Source of the DNA: Nanosyncoccus sp963540965 | Lineage (GTDB): Bacteria; Patescibacteriota; Saccharimonadia; Saccharimonadales; Saccharimonadaceae | DNA length: 56,957 nucleotides | Reading direction: 5' to 3' | Assembly: GCA_963540965.1 (NCBI GenBank) | Contig: CAUTSA010000005.1 | Location: forward strand, 1-56,957 | Part shown: positions 34,831 through 43,536 of the stretch, piece by piece | Layout of the letters: every line of letters starts with the position of its first letter | Position numbering within the stretch: the first letter of the stretch is position 1 | Made by a program: the position numbers and the translations under genes | The notes under the pieces: model-generated | Database searches by the model: none | Told to the model about the DNA's origin: nothing | The model's input: only the letters and a program-made list of their open reading frames with translations

Positions 34831-35244
34831 ATGCCAACAATCAATCAATTGATTAGGAAACCACGTAAAGTGGCTGCAAGAAAGTCTAAGTCACCAGCTC
34901 TTGGTAGTATTGTCAATACTCTTAAGACTCGCTACTACGACCAGCCAGCTCCATTAAAGCGTGGTGTTTGTATCAAAGTCACCACTAAAACCCCAAAGAA
35001 ACCAAACTCAGCTCTTCGTAAAGTAGCTCGTGTTCGTCTTACTAATGGTCAAGAAGTTTGGGCTTACATCGGTGGTGAAGGCCACAACCTACAGGAGCAC
35101 GCTGTTGTTCTCGTTCGTGGTGGTCGTGTCCCTGATCTTCCAGGTGTCCGCTATCACATCGTCCGTGGTACTCTCGATCTTCAGGGTGTTAATGGTCGCA
35201 AACAGGGTCGCTCAAAGTACGGCGCCAAGAAGGAGAGTAAGTAA
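34831..35244 (+). CDS. rpsL: 30S ribosomal protein S12
   Basis: 137 residues. Decoding-centre protein. KTPKKPNSALRK and HNLQEHAVVLVRGGR are canonical. Odd: the position of E. coli Lys88 (in VKDLPGVRYH) is proline here (VPDLPGVRYH, residue 101), a site where substitutions change streptomycin response. Starts after AGAGGAT; rpsG follows after 2 bp. The N-terminal loop has the longer form. Confidence 0.97.
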   Translation: MPTINQLIRKPRKVAARKSKSPALGSIVNTLKTRYYDQPAPLKRGVCIKVTTKTPKKPNSALRKVARVRLTNGQEVWAYIGGEGHNLQEHAVVLVRGGRVPDLPGVRYHIVRGTLDLQGVNGRKQGRSKYGAKKESK

Positions 35245-35246
35245 TT

Positions 35247-35726
35247 ATGCCACGTAAAACTACTAAATCACTTGAACGTAAAGTTAATCCAGACCGCCGC
35301 TACCAGTCTATTCTTGTTCAGCGTTTGATCAATAAATCCATGCTTAATGGTAAGAAGCAAGTTGCCGAACGCGCAGTCTACTCTGCTATCGAAGGTGCAG
35401 CAAAGAAACTTGGTTCTGAGAATCCAGTTGAAGTTCTTGAAAAAGCAATCTCCAATATTTCTCCAGATTTTGAAGTTAAATCCCGCCGTGTTGGTGGTGC
35501 TAACTACCAAATTCCATTCCCAATTTCTGGTCACCGTCAGATGCACTTTGCCTTCTCATGGCTCGTTGTTTCTGCTCGTACTCGCAAGGGTATGCCATAC
35601 GAACGTCGCCTTGAAGCAGAAATCGTTGATGCTTATAATGCAACTGGTGCTGCCTTCAAGAAGAAGGAAGATACTCATCGCATGGCTGAAGCCAACCGTG
35701 CTTTCGCACACTTTGCTCGCGGCTAA
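35247..35726 (+). CDS. rpsG: 30S ribosomal protein S7
   Basis: 159 residues, normal length. Family motifs KFINKSMLNGKK-like (RLINKSMLNGKK), RRVGGANYQIPFP and HRMAEANRAFAHF. It organises the 30S head. Cotranscribed with rpsL (start 2 bp after that stop, with GGAG inside rpsL). Ends in a strong terminator rather than continuing into fusA, which is elsewhere. Confidence 0.97.
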   Translation: MPRKTTKSLERKVNPDRRYQSILVQRLINKSMLNGKKQVAERAVYSAIEGAAKKLGSENPVEVLEKAISNISPDFEVKSRRVGGANYQIPFPISGHRQMHFAFSWLVVSARTRKGMPYERRLEAEIVDAYNATGAAFKKKEDTHRMAEANRAFAHFARG

Positions 35727-35739
35727 TCAAGAGCTTTCT

Positions 35740-35768
35740 AAAAAACACCACTTCGGTGGTGTTTTTTT
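35740..35768 (+). terminator. Rho-independent terminator after rpsG
   Basis: AAAACACCAC, TTCG loop, GTGGTGTTTT, T-run. Confidence 0.92.
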
Positions 35769-35835
35769 ATTGTAAAGTTCCCATTCAACATAAATTATTC
35801 TCATACTAAATCCCCTTAAGCCTAAACCAATATGC

Positions 35836-35841
35836 TATAAT
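35836..35841 (+). promoter_or_regulatory. gap operon -10 box
   Basis: Extended -10 TGC-TATAAT, about 20 nt before AAGGAGG and the gap ATG. Confidence 0.6.
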
Positions 35842-35862
35842 AATCTAAAATAAGGAGGTAAA

Positions 35863-36864
35863 ATGATAAAACTTGCAATTAACGGCTTCGGTCGCATCGG
35901 TCGTAATGCCTTCAAGATTGCTTTTGAGCGTCGTGACGTCAAGGTCGTTGCCATCAATGACTTAACAGATACCAAGACGCTAGCTCATTTGTTAAAACAC
36001 GATTCAAGTTACGGTACTTATGACCGCGATGTTAAATTTGACGAAGAGAATCTTATTGTTGATGGTGAAAAAATCCGAGTTTATGCAGAAAAAGAGCCAA
36101 AAAATCTTCCATGGAAAGATCATCGTGTTGATGTAGTGATTGAATCGACAGGCTTTTTCACAGATCCAGCTAAGGCCGCCGCTCATCTTGAAGCCGGTGC
36201 CGAGAAGGTAGTTATTTCTGCTCCAGCCAAAGGTGAAGGCGCCAAAACCATAGTCATTGGCGTTAATGAAGATACTGTAACAGAAGATGACAAGATTATA
36301 TCCAATGCATCATGTACCACCAACTGTATTGCTCCAGTTATGAAGGTACTTGAAGACAACTTTGGTATCGAAAAAGCTCTTATGACCACTGTTCATTCCT
36401 ATACTGCTTCTCAGCGTATCTTGGATGCACCCGCCAAGGATCTTCGTGAAGCTCGTGCTGCAGCAGAAAATATTGTGCCAACCTCGACTGGAGCCTCCAA
36501 AGCCGCAGCCCTCACCATCCCTACCCTCAAAGGCAAATTTGACGGCCTTTCAATTCGTGTTCCGACCCCAGTTGTCTCTCTTGCCGATATTACTGCGGTC
36601 CTAAAGAAAGACACTACTATTGAAGAACTTCAGGAAGTCTTTAAAAATGCTGCCAAAGAACCATTCTATGAAGGCATCCTTGGTGTCTCTGAGGAGCCTC
36701 TTGTTTCGATCGACTATCGTGGTAATTCACATTCAAGTATTGTCGATCTTCCGCTTATTAATGTAGTTGGTAAGAACTTAGTAAAAGTGGTTGCTTGGTA
36801 TGATAATGAATGGGGGTATTCAAACCGTCTCGTAGAACTAGCCGCTGATTTTGGGAAAAACTAA
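35863..36864 (+). CDS. gap: Glyceraldehyde-3-phosphate dehydrogenase
   Basis: 333 residues. NAD-binding start INGFGRIGRN, catalytic cysteine in SNASCTTNCIAPV, and the WYDNEWGYSNRL ending are all canonical. Oxidises and phosphorylates glyceraldehyde-3-phosphate in glycolysis. First gene of a four-gene operon (gap-rpiB-rpe-pfkB). AAGGAGG supports the start. Confidence 0.98.
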   Translation: MIKLAINGFGRIGRNAFKIAFERRDVKVVAINDLTDTKTLAHLLKHDSSYGTYDRDVKFDEENLIVDGEKIRVYAEKEPKNLPWKDHRVDVVIESTGFFTDPAKAAAHLEAGAEKVVISAPAKGEGAKTIVIGVNEDTVTEDDKIISNASCTTNCIAPVMKVLEDNFGIEKALMTTVHSYTASQRILDAPAKDLREARAAAENIVPTSTGASKAAALTIPTLKGKFDGLSIRVPTPVVSLADITAVLKKDTTIEELQEVFKNAAKEPFYEGILGVSEEPLVSIDYRGNSHSSIVDLPLINVVGKNLVKVVAWYDNEWGYSNRLVELAADFGKN

Positions 36865-36865
36865 T

Positions 36866-37327
36866 ATGCCAAGAATTTTTATTGGTTCAGACCACCGTGG
36901 CTTCGTCGCCAAACAACATATTCTAGCCACTTTAGCAAACTCCGAATGGAAAGATAGCTATGAAATCATTGATCTCGGTCCAGAGACTATTCGTCCAGAC
37001 GATGATTTTAACGATTATGCCATTGCAGTCTCACGCGCCGTCAGGGAGACTGCTAATTCTCGCGGCATTCTCATCTGTGGCTCAGCACATGGTATTGCTA
37101 TTCAGGCTAATCGTTTTAAGGGCATTCGTGCCATCTGTGGTTACACTCCAGAGTTAGTTCGTCTTGGTCGACTTCATAATGATGCTAATGTTCTCTGTCT
37201 TTCTTCAGATTTTATGGATGATGCAAATATTGATCAGGCCATCGACATGTTTCTTCGCGGTAATTTTCTGCCCGAAGAAAGATATATTAGGCGCAACCAA
37301 CGACTTGATGAGGAATCAATTTATTAA
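36866..37327 (+). CDS. rpiB: Ribose-5-phosphate isomerase B family protein
   Basis: 153 residues from the ATG at 36866, 1 bp after the gap stop. GSDHRGF at the N-terminus, LICGSAHGIAIQANRFKGIRA with the catalytic cysteine, and GRLHNDANVL with the catalytic histidine are all present. RpiB interconverts ribose-5-phosphate and ribulose-5-phosphate. The usual CGTGxG loop reads CGSAHG, a divergence that could alter substrate preference. The epimerase gene follows 12 bp downstream. Confidence 0.88.
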   Translation: MPRIFIGSDHRGFVAKQHILATLANSEWKDSYEIIDLGPETIRPDDDFNDYAIAVSRAVRETANSRGILICGSAHGIAIQANRFKGIRAICGYTPELVRLGRLHNDANVLCLSSDFMDDANIDQAIDMFLRGNFLPEERYIRRNQRLDEESIY

Positions 37328-37339
37328 TAAAGGAAGACT

Positions 37340-37996
37340 ATGGGTGAGGATGTATATATAGTACCGACAATTCTAACTAATGATCCGCAGGTTTTTGCGG
37401 CACAGTTGCAGGCCTATCCGCAGTTTGCCAAAAGAATTCAGATTGATCTAATGGATGGCACCTTCACGGCCGATAAAAGCCTCCCAGAATCCACAATTGC
37501 TGGTCTACCTCAAGGAGTTTCTTTTGATCTACATTTGATGTCGGCAAGACCAAGTGATCATCTCGCCCATCTTCTCCGCCTCAAACCCTCACTCTGCATC
37601 TTACATGCCGAGGCTAGCGAGGATTTATCTCCATTCTTTAGTGAATTTAAAAAAGCTGGTATTAAATCAGGCTTAGCGCTTTTACCTGGCACTTATCCCG
37701 GTCTAGTAAAGGCCTATATTGAAGCAGTGGATCATGTTCTTATTTTTGCTGGCTCCCTCGGTAAACAAGGCGGTCAAGCAGACCTGTTGCAAATGGAAAA
37801 AATTAAACTCATCCGTGAAATTAATCCTGTAGTTGAAATTGGCTGGGATGGCGGTGCAAACCTAACCAATGTTCGCGCTCTTGCACATGCTGACCTAAAT
37901 GTGATTAATGTTGGCTCTGCTATTTCCAAAACACAAGACCCGAAAGCTGCTTATAATCAGCTTGTTGAGGAGTCAAAAAAACGGGGGATCATGTAA
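37340..37996 (+). CDS. rpe: Ribulose-phosphate 3-epimerase family protein
   Basis: 218 residues. TIM-barrel fold with QIDLMDGTF (one canonical aspartate present), FDLHLM (metal-binding histidine) and EIGWDGG (catalytic aspartate), ending in a phosphate loop VINVGSAI. In canonical enzymes the first motif reads HxDxMD; here the histidine, a metal ligand, is glutamine. The barrel is otherwise typical and it lies between rpiB and a sugar kinase, so epimerase activity on a pentulose phosphate remains the best guess, perhaps with altered metal use. Confidence 0.8.
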   Translation: MGEDVYIVPTILTNDPQVFAAQLQAYPQFAKRIQIDLMDGTFTADKSLPESTIAGLPQGVSFDLHLMSARPSDHLAHLLRLKPSLCILHAEASEDLSPFFSEFKKAGIKSGLALLPGTYPGLVKAYIEAVDHVLIFAGSLGKQGGQADLLQMEKIKLIREINPVVEIGWDGGANLTNVRALAHADLNVINVGSAISKTQDPKAAYNQLVEESKKRGIM

Positions 37997-38988
37997 TGGT
38001 AGCTTCAAAACTTTATCGTAAAGTCCACTACAAAGAACAGCCAATCTCTCGTGTCCTTACTATTGGTGCGGCAATGCAGCAGATTATATTAGTAGATCAT
38101 GATGACTTTATTATAAATAAGCAAAAAGTCTCTATCGGCGAGAAAGTCGACATCGACCAAATCTATTATCAGCTAGGTGGTAGCGGTGTTAACGTGGCTG
38201 TAACATTTGCGCGTCATGGTCACCAGTCAATCCTAATTAGTAATCTCGGCCAGGATCGCTCAGCAGAAGCTATTAAGGATTTTTTGATCGATGAAAGTGT
38301 TGATACGAGTTATCTAAATCAGCTTCCGCTTCAGACTGGTACTTCTGTTGTTCTGCTAGATTCAAAAACCGCCACCAGGACCACCATGAACTGCCTTGGC
38401 GCAGCTAAAACCTCAAATAATTTAGAGTCTCACGATCTTAATTTAGCTAATCCGGATTGGCTGTATCTCACAACCCTAAATGGTGATCTAGATAAGGCCT
38501 TAGAATTTATTGAACAGGCTAAAGAGAAACAAATTAAAATTCTCTGGAACCCCGGCGAATTAGAACTAAAACAAAAGAAAAAAGTCTTAGGTCTCTTGTC
38601 TGATATTGATATTCTGCTCGTTAATCAACAAGAAGCCAAGATGCTAGTTGGCGGGGAAATTCTTGAAGAACTCATCACTAAGCTTTCTGCATATACTAAG
38701 ACAGTAATCATCACCGCGGGCGCTAGTGGTAGTATTGCCAAATCTGGAGAAGAAATCTATCGTCTGGCTGAATATGAACAAAAAGCTCCTATCGATCCTA
38801 CGGGTGCAGGTGATGCCTTTGGTTCTGGTTTTCTTGCCGGTCTTCTCGATGGTTTAGATTTTAAACACAGTCTCATTGCTGCTGCCGCTAATGCCACCTC
38901 AGTTATCTCAGAAATAGGCTCTACTAAGGGTATACTTTCAGCTAATGAAAAATATCACCCAATGCCAGTTCAGCGACTTTATTTATAA
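37996..38988 (+). CDS. PfkB family carbohydrate kinase
   Basis: 330 residues. Substrate motif GGSGVNVAVTFARHG and the ATP/anion-hole signature DPTGAGDAFGSGFLAGLLDG with the catalytic aspartate. Starts by overlapping the rpe stop by one base. The family phosphorylates ribose, fructose, 2-keto-3-deoxygluconate, adenosine and others; the exact sugar cannot be told. The neighbourhood suggests a pentose or fructose phosphate. First ~30 residues are an N-terminal extension. Confidence 0.88.
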   Translation: MVASKLYRKVHYKEQPISRVLTIGAAMQQIILVDHDDFIINKQKVSIGEKVDIDQIYYQLGGSGVNVAVTFARHGHQSILISNLGQDRSAEAIKDFLIDESVDTSYLNQLPLQTGTSVVLLDSKTATRTTMNCLGAAKTSNNLESHDLNLANPDWLYLTTLNGDLDKALEFIEQAKEKQIKILWNPGELELKQKKKVLGLLSDIDILLVNQQEAKMLVGGEILEELITKLSAYTKTVIITAGASGSIAKSGEEIYRLAEYEQKAPIDPTGAGDAFGSGFLAGLLDGLDFKHSLIAAAANATSVISEIGSTKGILSANEKYHPMPVQRLYL

Positions 38989-39020
38989 AAAATATGAGGT
39001 GGATGCCTCATATTTTTTAT
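38987..39020 (+). terminator. Terminator between convergent genes
   Basis: AAAATATGAGG, GGATG-like loop, CCTCATATTTT with T on one side and A on the other, so it can serve pfkB and the facing LOG gene. Confidence 0.85.
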
Positions 39021-39026
39021 AAATCT

Positions 39027-39737
39027 TTATACTGATTTAACGCGATTATAAATATTATCGTTAATATTGATGTGACCAATTTTGTTTGCTGCTAACACTA
39101 CCTCTGTAATATCATCTGTCATTACAAAAAGATCAAGATCCTTCTCCTTAATCATCTTGTTTTTTAGCATGGTAGTCTTGAAGAACTTAACTAGTGGACG
39201 CCAATATGACTTACCGATTAAGAAGCATGGCATCTTGGGCATCTTACCTGTTTGAATTAAAATTAAAACCTCAGACATTTCATCAAGTGTACCTAGCCCG
39301 CCAGGGAAAAAAGCATAAGCCTTGCTAGACATCACTAGCATCACCTTACGAGCAAAAAAATAATTAAACTCCATTGAGTCGGTAAGATAAGGATTCTCGT
39401 GCTGCTCAAAAGGCAACTTAATATTTAGTCCCACACTGCGTCCCCCATATTCGTATGCGCCACGATTAGCTGCTTCCATTATACCAGGACCACCACCGGT
39501 AATTACTGGGTGGCCATTTTCCGCTAGTAAACGTCCTAGTTCGCGAGCCTTAATGTAATACTTGTCCGTCTCTGGCGTCCTAGCTGAACCAAAAATTGTT
39601 ACCCCTTGCGAGAATCGACGAATCGTTGATAGGCCTTTCAGTAGATCCTTAGCATAAGCTAAAGAACGGTCAACGTCTGGCCCTGAAATTTTATTGGCTG
39701 ATAATTCATTTAGCCATTCTTCTGTAATTTTATCCAT
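39027..39737 (-). CDS. LOG family protein (nucleotide phosphoribohydrolase-like)
   Basis: 236 residues from the ATG at 39737; an upstream in-frame ATG at 39773 would reach into the divergent promoter. GGGPGIMEAANRGAYE and PGGLGTLDEMSEVL are the LOG/TIGR00730 motifs (lysine-decarboxylase-like Rossmann fold). Plant and bacterial LOG enzymes release bases from nucleoside monophosphates. One of only two minus-strand genes in the window. Confidence 0.88.
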   Translation of the reverse strand: MDKITEEWLNELSANKISGPDVDRSLAYAKDLLKGLSTIRRFSQGVTIFGSARTPETDKYYIKARELGRLLAENGHPVITGGGPGIMEAANRGAYEYGGRSVGLNIKLPFEQHENPYLTDSMEFNYFFARKVMLVMSSKAYAFFPGGLGTLDEMSEVLILIQTGKMPKMPCFLIGKSYWRPLVKFFKTTMLKNKMIKEKDLDLFVMTDDITEVVLAANKIGHININDNIYNRVKSV

Positions 39738-39775
39738 AAGCTTATTATAACAAAATAACCCCTGAATAGACATGA

Positions 39776-39781
39776 TAAAAT
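39776..39781 (+). promoter_or_regulatory. Promoter for a predicted leaderless mRNA
   Basis: TGA-TAAAAT (extended -10) ends exactly 6 nt before the ATG at 39788; no Shine-Dalgarno. Confidence 0.62.
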
Positions 39782-39787
39782 AGAGAT

Positions 39788-40315
39788 ATGGAAATCGTCT
39801 TAATTTTACATAACATCCGTTCGACCTACAATGTTGGTTCTATCCTTCGAACTGCCGACGGTTTTTCTGTAGATCAAATTATTTACTCTGGTTTTACTCC
39901 AACCCCAATCCCTCATTCAATTCTCCTACCACATCTTGCAGAAAAAGTAACGAATCAAATTCATAAAACCGCCCTTGGCGCCGAGAAGACTCTACTATCT
40001 TCATATTCTCAAAATATAATTGAATCAATTCGCACTCTAAAAGCTCAGAGTTATCAAATCGTGGGTCTAGAAAATAATCTGGAAGATACTCGCATGCATC
40101 AAATAACCGAACATTCTCTTTCAAATCTACTAGGCTCTAAGATAGCCCTAATTCTTGGAGAAGAAGTGGAAGGAATCTCGCCGGAACTTCATAAATTTAT
40201 TGATTTATTTTTAGAGATTCCCATGACCGGCAACAAAGAGTCTTTTAACGTTTCAATCGCCTCAGCTATCACTCTCTTCTATCTTAGATATGGTATCAAT
40301 TTAAATCGCTTCTAA
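39788..40315 (+). CDS. SpoU family RNA 2'-O-methyltransferase
   Basis: 175 residues, a minimal SPOUT enzyme without an N-terminal RNA-binding extension. Motif 1 NIRSTYNVGSILRTAD, motif 2 LGEEVEGISPE and motif 3 IPMTGNKESFNVSIASAI are canonical, matching the TrmL/TrmH group that methylates tRNA or rRNA ribose using SAM. Divergent from the LOG gene; apparently leaderless. leuS follows 34 bp downstream with its own -10. Confidence 0.9.
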   Translation: MEIVLILHNIRSTYNVGSILRTADGFSVDQIIYSGFTPTPIPHSILLPHLAEKVTNQIHKTALGAEKTLLSSYSQNIIESIRTLKAQSYQIVGLENNLEDTRMHQITEHSLSNLLGSKIALILGEEVEGISPELHKFIDLFLEIPMTGNKESFNVSIASAITLFYLRYGINLNRF

Positions 40316-40349
40316 ACTCTGATATAATACAAAAGATTAGGGAGTTATT

Positions 40350-42752
40350 ATGGAAAGATATAATCCAACAAAAATAGAAGAAAAATGGCAAAAAATTTGG
40401 GAAACCGAGCAGGCTTTTCGTGCTGAAGAAGCTGGTGTAGAAAAAATGTTCCTTGCAGAAATGTTCCCCTATCCATCTGGTGCTGGGCTCCACGTCGGCC
40501 ATGTTCGCAACTTCTCTATTGTCGATGTATTAGCAAGATTTTATGCCCAGAACGGTAAAAATGTTCTTCGACCTTTTGGTTATGATACCTTTGGACTCCC
40601 CGCAGAGAACTATGCCATCAAAACTGGTATTTCTCCAGCTGAAGCCACCAAGACCAATATTAATAACTTCAGAAAACAGGCCAAGCGCATAGGTTTCTAT
40701 ATCGATTGGAATCGTGAAATTAATACCTCTGACCCCAAATATTACCGATGGACTCAGTGGTGTTTCTTGCAGCTATTTAAAAAAGGTCTCGCCTATCAAA
40801 AAGAGAGCTATCAATGGTGGTGCCCTAACGACCAAACCGTCTTAGCCAACGAACAGGTAGAAAATGGTCACTGTTGGCGCTGCGGTACTGAGGTCGAAAA
40901 GAAAAAAATGAAACAGTGGTTCTTTAAGATTACTGCTTATGCTGACGAGCTTTTAGAGGAAATTGATCAACTCGACTGGCCTGAAAAAATCAAAACTATG
41001 CAGAAAAACTGGATTGGTCGATCGGAAGGCGCCAATGTTAAGTTCAAAATCAAAGATCAAGAAGATACTATCGATATCTTTACCACTCGCCTTGACACTA
41101 TTTGTGGCGCAACATTTTTGGTACTTGCGCCTGAACATCCGAAAATTCCTGATTTAATTACCAAGGATACAGAAGAGGCCGTAAAAAACTACTGTGCTGC
41201 CGCCATTAAGAAATCGGAAATTGAACGTCAAGAGAACAAAGAGAAGACCGGGGTCTTTACTGGTAGCTTCGCTATTAATCCAGTCACTAAAGAAGAAATC
41301 CCAATCTGGACTTCAGATTATGTTTTGATTAATTATGGCGATGGTGCTGTCATGGCAGTACCTGGTCATGATGAACGTGATTTTGCCTTTGCCTCAAAAT
41401 ATCAGTTGGAAATCAAAACAGTGGTTAAGCCAGATGAGTTAAATAATCAATCTGAAACTCAGGATGGTGACACTCTGCAATGTTTCCACGATCGAGGTAT
41501 TCTATTAAATTCAGGAAAATATGATAATTTAACATCTAAAGAGGCCGAGAGCCAAATCCTATCAGACCTTGGAGAATCTGTTGCCAATAAAAAAGTCACT
41601 TATCGTATGCGCGATTGGCTTATTTCACGTCAACGATACTGGGGTTGTCCAATACCAATCGCCTACGATAAAGATGGTCAACCACATGCTATTTCTGAGG
41701 ATCAATTACCAGTCGTCTTACCTGAGGTATCAGATTACCGTCCAGATAAAACTGGCCGCTCTGCATTAGCCAAAGCTGAGGATTGGCTAAAAGTCACTAT
41801 TGATGGCGAGGAGATGATTCGAGAGACCGATACACTAGATGGTTACGCCTGTTCCTCCTGGTATCTTTGGCGCTATGCATCACCGCATGCTACTTCCGTA
41901 GCTTGGGAGCAAGATGCTGTTAAATACTGGGAGCCTCTCGATATTTATTGCGGTGCCGATCACGCTGTTGCGCATCTGCTCTATATCCGTTTCTGGTGTA
42001 AATTCTTTGCCGATCAAGGCTACCTGCCATTCAGAGAACCAGTCAAGAAACTTCTTTATAACGGATATATTAATGCACCTGATGGTAAAAAGATGTCAAA
42101 ATCAAAAGGTAATGTAATTGACCCTCTCGATGTAATCGACTCTGGTTACGGCGCAGATACCTTAAGGACCTATGAACTCTTCATTGGTCCATATAACGAA
42201 GATGCGGCCTGGAGCACAACGGCAATTGGTGGAGTCTACCGCTTCCTCAATCGCTGTTTTAATCTCGCCATTAATCAACAAAATGACCGCCTCCCGTCTG
42301 GCACTCCTACTCAACTTATACGACATAAGACAATCAAAAAAGTTACAGAAGATATCGCAAATACCAACTTTAACACTGCAGTAGCTACCTTAATGGAATA
42401 CGTTAATGAGCTTTATAAGACTGGTGCTTCGACCGAAGATGTTATTATTCTAGCGAAGTTACTTAAGCCTTTTGCCCCTCACCTAGCATCTGAAATTCTA
42501 GAAAAAGAAGAAGCTAATGACAAATGGCCTGAATACAACGAAGCTTATCTAGTCTCAGATACCGTGCAACTTATTGTACAGGTTAATGGCAAGGTTCGCG
42601 CTAAGTTAGAAATTAATTCCGACGACCTTGCAGATCAAGAAAAACTTAAAGAACTCGCCTTGTCACAAGAAAACGTCCAAAAATACTTAAATGGCGAGCC
42701 AAAAAAGATAATTATACCAAAGGGCGCAAAACTAATTAATATCGTAGCTTAA
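40350..42752 (+). CDS. leuS: Leucyl-tRNA synthetase
   Basis: 800 residues, class I. HIGH signature FPYPSGAGLHVGHVRN, KMSKSKGNV and the editing domain (TTRLDT, VPGHDERDF) are present. A zinc-binding knuckle (WWCPND ... HCWRCG) is retained, which shows that zinc sites have not been lost generally. Charges tRNA-Leu with leucine and proofreads. AGGGAG and TGA-TATAAT precede the start. Confidence 0.98.
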   Translation: MERYNPTKIEEKWQKIWETEQAFRAEEAGVEKMFLAEMFPYPSGAGLHVGHVRNFSIVDVLARFYAQNGKNVLRPFGYDTFGLPAENYAIKTGISPAEATKTNINNFRKQAKRIGFYIDWNREINTSDPKYYRWTQWCFLQLFKKGLAYQKESYQWWCPNDQTVLANEQVENGHCWRCGTEVEKKKMKQWFFKITAYADELLEEIDQLDWPEKIKTMQKNWIGRSEGANVKFKIKDQEDTIDIFTTRLDTICGATFLVLAPEHPKIPDLITKDTEEAVKNYCAAAIKKSEIERQENKEKTGVFTGSFAINPVTKEEIPIWTSDYVLINYGDGAVMAVPGHDERDFAFASKYQLEIKTVVKPDELNNQSETQDGDTLQCFHDRGILLNSGKYDNLTSKEAESQILSDLGESVANKKVTYRMRDWLISRQRYWGCPIPIAYDKDGQPHAISEDQLPVVLPEVSDYRPDKTGRSALAKAEDWLKVTIDGEEMIRETDTLDGYACSSWYLWRYASPHATSVAWEQDAVKYWEPLDIYCGADHAVAHLLYIRFWCKFFADQGYLPFREPVKKLLYNGYINAPDGKKMSKSKGNVIDPLDVIDSGYGADTLRTYELFIGPYNEDAAWSTTAIGGVYRFLNRCFNLAINQQNDRLPSGTPTQLIRHKTIKKVTEDIANTNFNTAVATLMEYVNELYKTGASTEDVIILAKLLKPFAPHLASEILEKEEANDKWPEYNEAYLVSDTVQLIVQVNGKVRAKLEINSDDLADQEKLKELALSQENVQKYLNGEPKKIIIPKGAKLINIVA

Positions 42753-42844
42753 CCCCTCAAAATTTCAAAACTCCACTTGAAAAATCATGATTTTTTGTAT
42801 ATAATAACCTAAATTATTGTCAATATACTAATAAGGAGCATTTA

Positions 42845-43042
42845 ATGCCTGAACCTAAAAAGCAAAGCAGCCCAAGAAAGACCGGTCTTCGCCGAAGCCA
42901 CCTACGTCTTGTATTAGCTCGTGCTGTTAATAAGAAATCACCAGTTAAGGCTTTTGAAACAGCCAAAAAGACCCCTAACCTAAAGGTCAAAACCCCAAGA
43001 ACTGCTAAAGTTTCAAATAACACAAAGAAAAGCGAAAAATAA
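42845..43042 (+). CDS. rpmF: Probable 50S ribosomal protein L32
   Basis: 65 residues, very basic. The N-terminus PKKQSSPRKTGLRRSHLRL resembles the L32 pattern (PKRKTSKSRRxxRRAHxxL). The zinc-ribbon cysteines found in many L32 proteins are absent; cysteine-free L32 forms are known. It has AAGGAG before the ATG and overlaps nusB by one base, a context common for rpmF near rnc. Moderate confidence because the match is limited to about 20 residues. Confidence 0.6.
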   Translation: MPEPKKQSSPRKTGLRRSHLRLVLARAVNKKSPVKAFETAKKTPNLKVKTPRTAKVSNNTKKSEK

Positions 43043-43536
43043 TGGCAAGTAATCGGCACCTCGGTAGAATCATTGCATTACAAAGCTTGTATGAATACGA
43101 GTTTAGAGCAAAGGCGGGCGATGCTACAGCCGAAATCCAGTCTATCATCGCTAAAAATATTGAACCATATTCCAAGGCACTCGGAGATACTGAATTTGTC
43201 TTCGGTCTTGCCAACGGTGTTGTAGAAAATCAAGCCAAACTTGATCGTGAATTACAGCCCTTGGCCCCAGAATGGCCTTTAGACACCATCGCAGCCATCG
43301 ATCGTAATATTTTACGCATCGGTCTTTATGAACTTGAAATAAGAGTTGTTCCACCAAAAGTAGTTATCAACGAAGCTGTTGAACTAGCAAAAGCTTTTGG
43401 CTCTGATAATTCATCCAAGTTTATTAATGGTGTCTTAGGCACAGCCTTCAAGCAACTTGGATTGAATAATGAAGAGGGAGAACATGAAGGATCAAAATCG
43501 CAAGTTGAGTCCCAAACTAACGCTTCCGAACAATAA
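43042..43536 (+). CDS. nusB: Transcription antitermination protein NusB
   Basis: 164 residues. The NusB fold is visible: ALQSLYEYEF near the N-terminus, WPLDTIAAIDRNILRIGLYEL and PKVVINEAVELAKAFGSDNSSKFINGVLG. Binds NusE (S10) and boxA RNA in rRNA antitermination. No clear Shine-Dalgarno, so translation is probably coupled to rpmF. The C-terminal ~25 residues are a polar tail overlapping the start of the next gene. Confidence 0.92.
   Translation: MASNRHLGRIIALQSLYEYEFRAKAGDATAEIQSIIAKNIEPYSKALGDTEFVFGLANGVVENQAKLDRELQPLAPEWPLDTIAAIDRNILRIGLYELEIRVVPPKVVINEAVELAKAFGSDNSSKFINGVLGTAFKQLGLNNEEGEHEGSKSQVESQTNASEQ

Noticed and set aside
39738..39773. Longer start for the LOG gene
   Set aside because: It would reach into the divergent promoter region and lacks a better ribosome-binding site; the ATG at 39737 fits the family length.
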